64,000 nucleotides of DNA from Tritrichomonas musculus (Eukaryota > Parabasalia > Tritrichomonadida > Tritrichomonadidae), in contig JAPFFF010000002.1 in NCBI GenBank assembly GCA_039105265.1, forward strand, positions 5,766,001 through 5,830,000. The letters are read 5' to 3'. A program made the translations under genes and the position numbers. A model generated the notes under the pieces. That model was not told the DNA's origin. It worked only from the letters and a program-made list of their open reading frames with translations, and searched no databases. Within the stretch, counting starts at the first letter, position 1. Each line of letters starts with the position of its first letter. Shown in pieces: positions 47,396 through 57,718 of the stretch.

Positions 47396-47564
47396 TGCCA
47401 AGCGGAGCAAATGCCAAACAAAACCATAAAGGTACAAAACAAAACCAAAATAAGTACCAAGCAAAGAAATAGGTTTTGGAAAAAGGAATATTTCGCTATA
47501 GAACCATACAGAGGAATGTGTATAAGAATACATAAGGAATCCAAAAATAAAAATAAAGTAAATT

Positions 47565-47684
47565 AAATTGTTTCTCGATAGAATTGTAATAAATAAGATT
47601 CGATGGCATTAAATTTTCGAGGTACTCCATATTTTTATAAACATCTCTATTTAAAGTTCTAGTTGTGGTTTTATATAAATACAT
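47565..47684 (-). pseudogene. Fragment similar to a middle segment of the 826-residue protein, right arm
   Basis: Mirror of 44411-44530, with identical residues. Confidence 0.6.
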
Positions 47685-47689
47685 CGTAA

Positions 47690-49590
47690 ATGCATATGGT
47701 TGCTGTTATGGTTGTTGTTGCTATTAGAGCATATTGTTGTTGTTATTGCTATTGGTGCATATAGTTATTTTAGTTGTTGTTGTTATTGGTGTATATGGTT
47801 GTTGTTACTATTAATGCATATGGTTGCTTTAGTTGTTATTGCTATTGGTGCTATTAATGCATATGGTTGTTGTAGTTGTTTTAGTTATTGTTGCTATTGT
47901 CGCATATAGTTGTTGTTGTAGTTGTTGTTGTTATTGGTGTATATGGTTGCTTTAGTTGTTATTACTATTGGTGCATATAGTTATTTTAGTTGTTGTTGTT
48001 ATTGTTGTTATAGTTGTTTAGTTATTGTTGCTATTGCTGTTATAATTGTTTTAGTTATTGTTGCTATTAGCACATATGGTTGTTGTTGCTATTAATGCAT
48101 ATAGTTGTTGTTGTAGTTGTTGTTGCTATTGGTACATATAGTTGTTTTAGTTGTTTTAGTTATTGTTGCTATTAGCACATATGGTTGTTGTTGCTATTAA
48201 TGCATATAGTTGTTGTTGTAGTTGTTGTTGCTATTGGTACATATAGTTGTTTTAGTTGTTGGCGCATATAGTTATTTTAGTTGTTGTTGTTATAGTTGTT
48301 TTAGTTGTTTTAGTTATTGTTGCTATTGGTACATATAGTTGTTTTAGTTTTTGTTGTTATTGTTGTTTTAGTTGTTTTAGTTATTGTTGCTATTGGTGCA
48401 TATAGTTGTTTTAGTTGTTGGTGCATATAGTTATTTTAGTTTTTGTTGTTATTGTTGTTATTGTTGTTTTAGTTGTTTTAGTTATTGTTGCTATTGGTGC
48501 ATATAGTTGTTTTAGTTGTTGTTGTTATTGTTGTTATAGTTGTTTTAGTTGTTTTAGTTATTGTTGCTATTGGTGCATATAGTTGTTTTAGTTGTTGTTG
48601 CTATTAGTGCATATAGTTGCTTTAGTTGTTATTACTATTGGTGTATATAGTTATTTTAGTTGTTGTTGCTATTAGCACATATGGTTGTTGTTGCTATTAA
48701 TGCATATAGTTGTTGTTGCTATTGGTATATATAGTTGTTTTAGTTGTTGTTGCTATTAGCGCATATGGTTGCTTTAGTTGTTATTGCTATTGGTGCGTAT
48801 AGTTGTTGTTTTAGTTGTTGTTGCTATTGGCTCTATTAGTGCATATGGTTGTTGTTGCTATTAATGCATATAGTTGTTGTTGTAGTTGTTGTTGCTATTG
48901 GTATATATAGTTGTTTTAGTTGTTTTAGTTATTGGTGCATATAGTTGTTGTTTTAGTTGTTGTTGCTATTTGCTCTATTAGTGCATATGGTTGTTGTTGC
49001 TATTAATGCAAATAGTTGTTTTAGTTATTGTTGCTATTGTTGCTATTAGCACATATGGTTGTTGTTGCTATTGGTGCATATAGTTGTTTTAGTTGTTATT
49101 ACTATTGGTGCATATAGTTATTTTAGTTGTTGTTGTTATTGGTGTTATAGTTGTTTAGTTATTGTTGCTATTGCTGTTATAATTGTTTTAGTTATTGTTG
49201 CTATTGCTGCTATTAGCACATATGGTTGTTGTTGCTATTGGTGCATATAGTTGTTTTAGTTGTTATTACTATTGGTGCATATAGTTATTTTAGTTGTTGT
49301 TGTTATTGGTGTTATAGTTGTTTTAGTTATTGGTGCATATGGTTGTTGTAGTTGTTGCCGTTAATGCTATTAGTGCATATAGTTGTTTTAGTTATTGTTG
49401 CTATTGGTGCATATAGTTGTTGTTGCTATTAGCACATATGGTTGTTGTAGTTGTAATTGCTGTTGGTGTGTATAGTTGTTTTAGTTATTGGTGCATATGG
49501 TTGTTGTTGTTGTTGTTTTAGTTGTTGTTGTAGTTATTGCTGCTGTTGGTGTATATGGTTGTTGTTGTTGTTTTAGTTGTTGTTGCTATT
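47690..49590. repeat. CAA-rich (here TTG-rich) degenerate array, right arm
   Basis: Mirror of 42480-44405. Confidence 0.9.
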
Positions 49591-49699
49591 GGTACAATTA
49601 TGCGTTTCTATATATTTCGTCTATTTTCTCTATTTTTCGTATATGTTTTTAAAATTACCTAATAATACTTTTCTCTGTGTGTTCCAAAAAATAAACAAA

Positions 49700-49915
49700 T
49701 ACCCAAACCGTAAATGTATCGCACAAGCCGCAAATGTATCCCAAAAATTGCAAATGTATCGCACAAACCTTAGATGTATCGCACAAGCCGTAAATGTATC
49801 GCACCAAAGCAAATGTATCTATAAATATAGATGTATAGATGTATCGCACAATCCGTAAATGTACCAACAGCAAATGTATTCTATAAATATAGATGTATTC
49901 TATAACCATAGATGT
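49700..49915. repeat. GATACATCTAT-type repeats, right arm
   Basis: Mirror of 42090-42370, shorter and with units in a different combination; this is one of the few places where the arms clearly differ. Confidence 0.85.
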
Positions 49916-50118
49916 ATCTTACAAATACTAACAAATACACAACCTGGAAATGTATGGTAGTAATATGTTCGAAATGGAATGTGGAAGGAAATCTAATTAA
50001 TCGCATCGTTGGCAACTTTATTTATTGGGTCCGTCGATTTTCCTACACACCAGATATTGCATATAGGTTCCTCTATGTGTTTCTTACAATGTTGTTCCTT
50101 TGTGGATTCCAAAAATAA
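49912..50118 (+). CDS. Possible 68-residue protein, right copy
   Basis: Mirror of 41880-42086, identical residues. Weak for the same reasons. Confidence 0.3.
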   Translation: MYLTNTNKYTTWKCMVVICSKWNVEGNLINRIVGNFIYWVRRFSYTPDIAYRFLYVFLTMLFLCGFQK

Positions 50119-50203
50119 AATATAGTTATAAATTTTAAAAAGTAGCAATTAATCGTGTCGCAAATATTCGTTATAGTATTTGGTTATTTTTATTTCCGCA
50201 TAA

Positions 50204-50461
50204 ATGTCTTTTAAAGATACCATACAGATACCAACAGAGAGAACATTTACTTTTAATGGATGCACTATCCAAGATTACAACAACTATGTTTTAATTAAGG
50301 ACCCAAAAGGAAAAGTACATAAATATTCTACTATTAAAGGAAAATATAGTTTTACATTCCCTGGTGTGTTTATTAAGAAGTATCGCATCTTATTCTTCGA
50401 TAGACAAGACGACGACATTTTATATTGTATGTCTGCATCGACAGTACTAGATGGAGAATAG
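50204..50461 (+). CDS. Unrecognised 85-residue protein, right copy
   Basis: Mirror of 41537-41794 with identical residues. Begins MSFKDTIQIPTERTFTFNGC; the block upstream of the ATG is conserved too. The two copies face away from the centre, unlike the 826-residue genes, which point toward it. Confidence 0.65.
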   Translation: MSFKDTIQIPTERTFTFNGCTIQDYNNYVLIKDPKGKVHKYSTIKGKYSFTFPGVFIKKYRILFFDRQDDDILYCMSASTVLDGE

Positions 50462-50473
50462 AATAAATTATTT

Positions 50474-50734
50474 TTAGCTAACCACATAAATATAGCATTT
50501 CTGTTTTTGTGGTGTGGTCTTAGTGGGTCCAACAACAGCTTCTATACAATTGGTTATTTTTGTAGATTTAAGTTTACCAAGGATAATTTCCTTAAGCCAG
50601 TATGTCGCTATATAATTTTTTAGGTCTCCGCTATTAATAGAACAACGTATTAATAACGAACTTTTAAGTAGTTTGTACCCAAATATCTTAACTGTATCTC
50701 CTAGTTTAACATCGTCGTCTATCTTTTTGCATAT
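50474..50734 (-). pseudogene. Fragment similar to the C-terminal domain of the 826-residue protein, right arm
   Basis: Mirror of 41264-41524. Confidence 0.7.
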
Positions 50735-50789
50735 AGTTTGTATATAAGGTATATAACTTGTATATTGTTAATATGTAATTAGTATGTAG

Positions 50790-51650
50790 TAGTAGTATAT
50801 AGTTAGTAGTAGTATATAGTTAGTAGTAGTATATAGTTAGTAGTAGTATATAGTTAGTAGTAGTATATAGTTAGTAGTAGTATATAGTTAGTAGTAGTAT
50901 ATAGTTAGTAGTAGTATATAGTTAGTAGTAGTATAGTAGTAGTTAGTTAGTAGTAGTATATAGTTAGTAGTAGTATATAGTTAGTAGTAGTATATAGTTA
51001 GTAGTAGTATATAGTTAGTAGTAGTATATAGTTAGTAGTAGTATATAGTTAGTAGTAGTATATAGTTAGTAGTAGTATATAGTTAGTAGTAGTATATAGT
51101 TAGTAGTAGTATATAGTTAGTAGTAGTATATAGTTAGTAGTAGTATATAGTTAGTAGTAGTATATAGTTAGTAGTAGTATATAGTTAGTAGTAGTATATA
51201 GTTAGTAGTAGTATATAGTTAGTAGTAGTATATAGTTAGTAGTAGTATATAGTTAGTAGTAGTATATAGTTAGTAGTAGTATATAGTTAGTAGTAGTATA
51301 TAGTTAGTAGTAGTATATAGTTAGTAGTAGTATATAGTAGTTAGTAGTAGTATATAGTTAGTAGTAGTATAGTAGTATATAGTTAGTAGTAGTATATAGT
51401 TAGTAGTAGTATATAGTTAGTAGTAGTATATAGTTAGTAGTAGTATATAGTTAGTAGTAGTATATAGTTAGTAGTAGTATATAGTTAGTAGTAGTATATA
51501 GTTAGTAGTAGTATATAGTTAGTAGTAGTATATAGTTAGTAGTAGTATATAGTTAGTAGTAGTATATAGTTAGTAGTAGTATATAGTTAGTAGTAGTATA
51601 TAGTTAGTAGTAGTATATAGTTAGTAGTAGTATATAGTTAGTATGTAGTT
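50790..51650. repeat. 17-bp tandem array, right arm
   Basis: Unit TATATAGTTAGTAGTAG, reverse complement of the left-arm array. It has its own odd units (near 50930-50950, 51330-51370) at places different from the left-arm ones, so the arrays have changed separately. Confidence 0.93.
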
Positions 51651-51764
51651 GGTATATAGTTAGTAGTATATAGAGTATATGGTTTTGTGCGATACCTATT
51701 GGTTTTATACGATACCTCTATGCTTTGTTAGATACCTGTCTAGTTAGATACCTCTATATCTTTA

Positions 51765-51965
51765 TGTAATATAGCTCGCATGGATATATTATAAGTGGAT
51801 GTATTAGTGGATATATTGTTGGGTGTTCCATAAGTGGATATAATAGTGGATGTATTAATAGATATACTATTGGATTGTATTGGTGGATATATTGTTGGAT
51901 ATATTGTTGGATATATTAATGGATATATTGTTGGATATATTGTTGGATATATTAATGGATATACT
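51765..51965. repeat. ATATCCAACAAT-type tandem repeats, right arm
   Basis: Mirror of 40050-40250. Confidence 0.8.
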
Positions 51966-52168
51966 ATAAAACCTCTAAACAGCAAAAATGTTGCTTTATA
52001 TGGTCGCGTTTTAGAGATGGTAGAATTTGCCACCTGGATAATGTAAATGGGTCACTCTATGCGTTTCTAATAATGTTGTTCCTTTGTGGATTCCAAAAAT
52101 AGAATATTGTATAAATCTTAAAAGTAGCAATTAATTGTTATAATATTTGGTTATGTCTGCTTCCTGCT

Positions 52169-54649
52169 TTAAGAAATAAAATAATAACAATGTCGTCTAC
52201 TAATTGGGTGCATCTTTAGTGCACCAACAACAACTTTAAAAACACTTTCTTTGTCTTTAATTATATCGTCTAGGAATCTAGTGCTCTTTGCTGTTAATTC
52301 CTTGCCATCTAATCGAAAACTAATTAAATAGCTTCCTTTATATTCGAAAGTATTAAAAATTTCGATAGCATCCCCTTCTTTAACAAGTTTATCTATTGGT
52401 TCGTGTTTTCCTTTACGATAACTGTTATGTGTTAATATATTATCGTCTTTAATATTGTTCGGTACTTCTTTATCTATTGCTGTGTTCGTGTAATACTCTA
52501 GAGGTTGGTTAACATGTATCTCGTCTCTTGTTGTTGTGCTGTTAACAATATTTATTTTTGCACGGAGATTACGAGAAGCATTATAATAGACACCTTCCTT
52601 TTCTATCTCCATTATAGGTATTCCTAACGAAGAGCCATAAATGTTATTCGCTATTTCTGTCCATTTGTTAATGTTCTCTCGTAAATAATCGTAAACAGAA
52701 TTAACCGACCAGTAAATAGATAAATTAGATTCGCTACCAATATTGTTTTGTTTACTGCATAATAATAAAGCCTTGTTCCCATATCGAGTAAATATAAATT
52801 TAAAAGCATAAACAAATAAATGCGTCTTGTTCTCCAATTCGATTAATTTATGTTTGTTCGAATTAAGAGTATCGTTAAACGAATTAATAAACATACTCTT
52901 TATTTTTGTGGTATCTTGTATCTGTTGGTTAGACTCTTCTTCTTTTTGTTTTATTAGTTCGTTTATTAATTCTTCTCTCGCATTTTTAAATAGATTCTCT
53001 TCTTTGTCTTTCTTTAACAGTTTGGTTATTTTGCTTATGTTATCGATTGGTTTAAACACTATAGGAATGTTATAGGTTGTAAATTGGTTTATGTTCTTCT
53101 TTGGTTGTAATCGTAAGCGACAAATCGGGCAATCTAATAAACCTACATCTTCGGCTTTAATGGTTGTATCTTTAGTAATAAATGGTGTAAAGTAAGTATT
53201 TCCGTTCGATATATAAGTTATTAGTTCGTTTAATACAAACGATTTGTTTATTGTGTTTATTAGTTCTTTTGTATATATTCGTTGTTTAATAAGCAAATTG
53301 TCGTTTCCTTCTTCGATAGTTCGCTTAAATGATACCAGAATAATTGGATAATTAAACGAATATAATTTAAGTATGTTCGAAAGCTTGTTTGTATTAACGT
53401 TCTTAATATAAAAGCCGTTTATGTTGTTTGTTAGCTTGTTTATCGAGTAAGAGAACAAAGCCAAGTTATAATCCAAATCCACAACACAAAGATTATATTT
53501 AATAGCATTAAGTAATAGCGACCATTGCTTGGATATACTGTTATAGAATATAAGATTTGGAGGTAATATATAAACAAAATAATCGAGGTGTTTGTTAATG
53601 TATTCTTCTGTTATCGCTTGGTTATCGATATAATATGTTATTTCTAATCTTAAAATACCTGTATCGAGAGATTTCTTAATATTATCCTTTAATATCTGTT
53701 CTTGGTTATTTATCCAATGGCTGTAATGGTTTCCGACACTACCTCGAACATTTGGAGATTCTATTGCTTGCGCGAATTTATTATAAAAATTATACCTAAC
53801 AGCACCAAAAGAAGAATTCGTTATAAATGTTAAACAATTGGAACCGACAGATGCATTATTATCTATAATTATTTTAATCGGTTCTTCTGTTGTATTGTTG
53901 TTAATGGATTCCTCTCCTTCTTTTCTAAAGTCTGGCTTCGTTAATAAATAATCTATAACATCCTTCTTGTTAATGGTTCCGCTAAAGTCTTGGATTATTT
54001 CGATATCGTTTATAAATATACCATTATCGTTAAACTCTTTAATTCTCTCTTTATTGCATACAATATTAAGAACCTTATCTAGTGGAACATCTTGCAGAGA
54101 TATTTTAATAAACTGTTTAATGGTTCCTTTATCGACTTTAAACGATGTCGGCTTTATGCTTGTCTTATTAATTAGTATATCGAATTTATTAAATAACTCT
54201 CTAATAATTTCTGTATTGTTAGCAAGGAATGGCGTAATTTCTTTAAGAACTTTATTAAATTGTCGGTCTTCTTTGGACTTTGGTGTATTCTCTTCTGGTT
54301 GGTCGTTTGTTCCCTTACGTTTAATATAATTCTTTAATGCTTTATTATTCTTTATAATATCTTCGGGTATAATAAAATGGATAATAATATTATCGCAGAA
54401 TCTAGAACATAATGGTTTAAGCTCTTTATTGTTTGTTCCACCAAGCGTAAAATCGATATTGGCTGTATCGTTAATGTTTAATGTATATGTTATGTTATGC
54501 AGCAATGTTTCGGATTTGGAGTTAGTATAGAAGTAAGAGAAAGGAAGCTTAACACCTTCTTTATCGAATATATTGTAATCGAGTTCGCGAATTGTTTCGA
54601 AAGTTCCTTGTTCTTCTTGGCTATCGCAGTTTGTAGTTAGTGGTTGCAT
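52169..54649 (-). CDS. Unrecognised 826-residue protein, right copy
   Basis: Mirror of the left copy and identical in all 826 residues, with the CPIC site and the distinct C-terminal domain. Its start lies near the right terminus, behind the 14-bp array, so in both arms the gene reads from the terminus toward the centre. Identity over 2.5 kb points to a recent origin of the palindrome or to ongoing gene conversion between the arms. Confidence 0.85.
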   Translation of the reverse strand: MQPLTTNCDSQEEQGTFETIRELDYNIFDKEGVKLPFSYFYTNSKSETLLHNITYTLNINDTANIDFTLGGTNNKELKPLCSRFCDNIIIHFIIPEDIIKNNKALKNYIKRKGTNDQPEENTPKSKEDRQFNKVLKEITPFLANNTEIIRELFNKFDILINKTSIKPTSFKVDKGTIKQFIKISLQDVPLDKVLNIVCNKERIKEFNDNGIFINDIEIIQDFSGTINKKDVIDYLLTKPDFRKEGEESINNNTTEEPIKIIIDNNASVGSNCLTFITNSSFGAVRYNFYNKFAQAIESPNVRGSVGNHYSHWINNQEQILKDNIKKSLDTGILRLEITYYIDNQAITEEYINKHLDYFVYILPPNLIFYNSISKQWSLLLNAIKYNLCVVDLDYNLALFSYSINKLTNNINGFYIKNVNTNKLSNILKLYSFNYPIILVSFKRTIEEGNDNLLIKQRIYTKELINTINKSFVLNELITYISNGNTYFTPFITKDTTIKAEDVGLLDCPICRLRLQPKKNINQFTTYNIPIVFKPIDNISKITKLLKKDKEENLFKNAREELINELIKQKEEESNQQIQDTTKIKSMFINSFNDTLNSNKHKLIELENKTHLFVYAFKFIFTRYGNKALLLCSKQNNIGSESNLSIYWSVNSVYDYLRENINKWTEIANNIYGSSLGIPIMEIEKEGVYYNASRNLRAKINIVNSTTTRDEIHVNQPLEYYTNTAIDKEVPNNIKDDNILTHNSYRKGKHEPIDKLVKEGDAIEIFNTFEYKGSYLISFRLDGKELTAKSTRFLDDIIKDKESVFKVVVGALKMHPISRRHCYYFIS

Positions 54650-54736
54650 TTACAAACGAATAAAAAACATATTTAAAACGAAAACAGGTTGTTTGTATTT
54701 TTTGTTAGTGTGTTTTTTTAATGTATTATAAGTGGA

Positions 54737-55195
54737 TATATTAGTATAGATGTATTAGTATAGATGTATTAGTATAGATGTATTAGTATAGATGTATTAG
54801 TATAGATGTATTAGTATAGATGTATTAGTATAGATGTATTAGTATAGATGTATTAGTATAGATGTATTAGTATAGATGTATTAGTATAGATGTATTAGTA
54901 TAGATGTATTAGTATAGATGTATTAGTATAGATGTATTAGTATAGATGTATTAGTATAGATGTATTAGTATAGATGTATTAGTATAGATGTATTAGTATA
55001 GATGTATTAGTATAGATGTATTAGTATAGATGTATTAGTATAGATGTATTAGTATAGATGTATTAGTATAGATGTATTAGTATAGATGTATTAGTATAGA
55101 TGTATTAGCATGGATATATTAGTATGGATGTATTAGCATAGATGTATTAGTATGGATATATTAGTATGGATGTATTAGCATAGATGTATTAGTAG
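54737..55195. repeat. 14-bp tandem array, right arm
   Basis: Unit TATTAGTATAGATG, mirror of 36806-37277, one unit shorter. Confidence 0.93.
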
Positions 55196-55579
55196 GTCTT
55201 TTCTAAGAGGGTCCTCGTGGTGGAGTACATGTGCCATTAAGTAGATGGTGGTATGTACGAGATTCTCGGGGTGCTACCTGTGCCGTTTCATAGATGGCGG
55301 GGTACCTAAGCTGTTTCGTAGATGGAGGGCAGTGGGGTGGGGCACCTGTGCTGTTTCATAGATAGTGGGCAGTGGGGCAGGTACCTGTGCCGTTTCATAG
55401 ATGGGCGGTTGTGGGGTGGGGTACCTGTGCCGTTTCATGGATGGGGAGCAGTAGTGAGAACAAGAATATTTTTTTTTTTTCTTTTCTTTTTTTCTTTTTC
55501 TTTTCTTTTTCTTTTATGACGAGTTCGTTCTTAGTCCAGACCTGCGACCCACAGCGAAAACCGACTCGTATATACTACT

Positions 55580-55584
55580 TCGAT
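55580..55584. repeat. Target-site duplication TCGAT, right copy (palindromic element)
   Basis: Identical to 36417-36421. Confidence 0.85.
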
Positions 55585-57708
55585 TTATGTTAAAATGAAT
55601 ATGCCATATGATTTGCAAGTTAATGGAATTAATTTAATGGTGTTGACATTAATAATTTGTATTATTTTGATATAAATAACAAAGTATTGACTAATTGATA
55701 TTATTCTTTGATTTTGTAGGAATATATACTTTGTCTAATATTTTTCAACATTTTAAAGCTAATTATTCATCACATTCTTTATTTCTTTTAATTCATTTAT
55801 TTGTTAAAATAGAAACTCTAATCAACTGATTCCTAACATTATTCTCAGAATTAGGATTATAATCATCAGATTTACTAATAATTTGCTCAAAAGATGCATT
55901 TCTTTATTCCTATTCTTGAATTTCTATCTTCATATTTTTATCAATATTTGAAATTATTATTTATTTGTTATCATGTCAAAATAAATTTATTGTGGATAAC
56001 GATTAATGTATTGTTAGATATTATCTGATGAATGAAATTGCAATATAGACAGTTTTTAAAGATTTGCAAATAAAATAGCATCACATGTAAATTTTATGAG
56101 CTATTCTTTTGTTAATTATTTATATATATTAATTATAAATATTAATTACTATTTTATTTAATTATATATATTTATTTATTAAGATATTATTGTTTTAAAT
56201 AATGTGATGTGGTATGTTTAATATATTGAGAAACCTATTCAATAATCAGTATTGAAAAAAGAAAATTGAATATAGCTTTAAATTTTCAAATTTGAATGTG
56301 CAACAATTATTTTAAAATACCATTTATATGAAATTAAAAATATAAATATGGTATATTATCTGTTATATATGTATTATAATAGATATATAATATGATATCA
56401 AATTATACAAATAATTAATATGTTGAATGATGAAATATCATGCTCATAATTTTAACGACGTTTGTAGATGGGATGCTCGAGCCGATTTCTTCTTAACTCG
56501 AAGAAACTAATCATAAGATGTAACAAAATGAGGTTTATAACTTTAAATTAATAATTATTTTGATTAGACTTTGAAAAGAATGATTTTTACCATATTTTGT
56601 TTGAAACATCAAAAATTTAATGTATGGGGTCAATATAAGCAGCACTAATCATGTTATTTAGTCATAAATAATAACATTACCTAAAGATATCACAAAAAAT
56701 TTATCTTTAATTATAGATTTTAAAAAAATGAAATTTTTTATAATATTTTAGATAATCTTGCTTTAATTCTTTAATTAAATATTAAATATTATATTAAATT
56801 ATACAGCAAATGTATTTTATCTGAAAATACCTTTTTTAAAAAAAGATATTTAGAAAATAAAAATACCAAAATACGTTATTTTTATAGTTTCAATACCCAT
56901 ATTTTGTGTCTAAATAATTTTTTGATTAAAATCATATACAGATGTTAAACGATTCATAAAATTTCAATATAATCCCATATAACAAAATGCAAAGTGCTTT
57001 GATTTTAAAAATTATCTTCCACTAATTATTTTGAAAAGCCAAACATTCAATTTTTAATCGTGAAGCATCAAGCATTTAAATATACATAACTTTTTAGATA
57101 CATATAATCCATCTCTGCTAACAAAAGAGCTAGAAATAGATAATATTTAAAAATTGCAAAAATATTTTTTATTTCAATATATTTCCCTCCATATTCATTA
57201 TGTATTTATTTTGAGGTTTCTGATTATCTTGAATTTTAGCCTCAAAAATTGATGATTCATTTCGGAATAATAAAAATGATGATCAAAAAATAATATATAT
57301 TCCCCAACTTTTTGAATAATTATTTTACAATAATTTTTGAAATAAATAATTTCATTTTCAGCTTAAAATAATTGTTTTATTAATATACTAATATTTACAG
57401 TAAGATTTTTTTATATTTCCACAAATAAAATCTTTTTAAAAAGTTAAAGAATTGAGAATATAATATCGGTTTTGTAAAAAAATCCATATTACACTAATTC
57501 ACATAATACAAACTTTTTGTGAGTAAGATATAAATTTCAATACTTATCTAACTTATATAATTAATTGAAATGATTTTATAAATTCAATTCAAAATTGAAA
57601 AGCTATCATACAAATCAACCGATAAAAATGAATTGAACATAGAAAAAAAAATCATTTTTATTGAATTTTTATTTATTTCTATAAAAATAATTCTGATTGC
57701 AATTTTCA
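55585..57708. other. AT-rich gene-free stretch
   Basis: About 2.1 kb, mostly A/T. It must begin with sequence that flanked the palindromic element's target, but I cannot tell where the old Polinton-like remnant ends and host DNA begins. No inverted ends, tandem arrays or coding frames of note. Confidence 0.6.
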
Positions 57709-57714
57709 TCATTT
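57709..57714 (+). promoter_or_regulatory. Initiator-like TCATTT before the TULIP-PqiA gene
   Basis: TCATTT ends four bases before the ATG and fits the trichomonad initiator TCAY(T/A); a TCATC lies three bases further up. Such short leaders are normal in trichomonads. It supports the start codon chosen for the next gene. Confidence 0.55.
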
Positions 57715-57718
57715 ATTT

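Larger units (their letters stand above)
36422..55579. mobile_element. 19.2-kb palindromic element with Polinton-like ends
   Basis: The whole element is an inverted repeat: each arm carries the same genes and arrays in mirror order, around a 321-bp centre. The termini are AGTAGTATATACGAGTCGG, nearly identical to the inner terminus motif of the 21-kb Polinton TIR, and a 5-bp target duplication flanks it. None of the Polinton core genes is recognised; the main product is an unfamiliar 826-residue protein, present twice with identical residues. The different flanks on the two sides and the target duplication argue that it is a real insertion. It looks like a non-autonomous relative or satellite mobilised by Polinton integrase; that is inference. 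Confidence 0.85.
46390..55579. repeat. Right arm of the palindromic element
   Basis: About 9.19 kb, mirror of the left arm. Genes and unique segments correspond one to one. Confidence 0.92.

Noticed and set aside
36422-55579. Dismissal of the palindrome as a sequencing fold-back artefact
   Set aside because: The flanks differ on the two sides, a target duplication is present, and the arms differ in array copy number, all of which fit a real insertion better. Long-read confirmation would still be useful.
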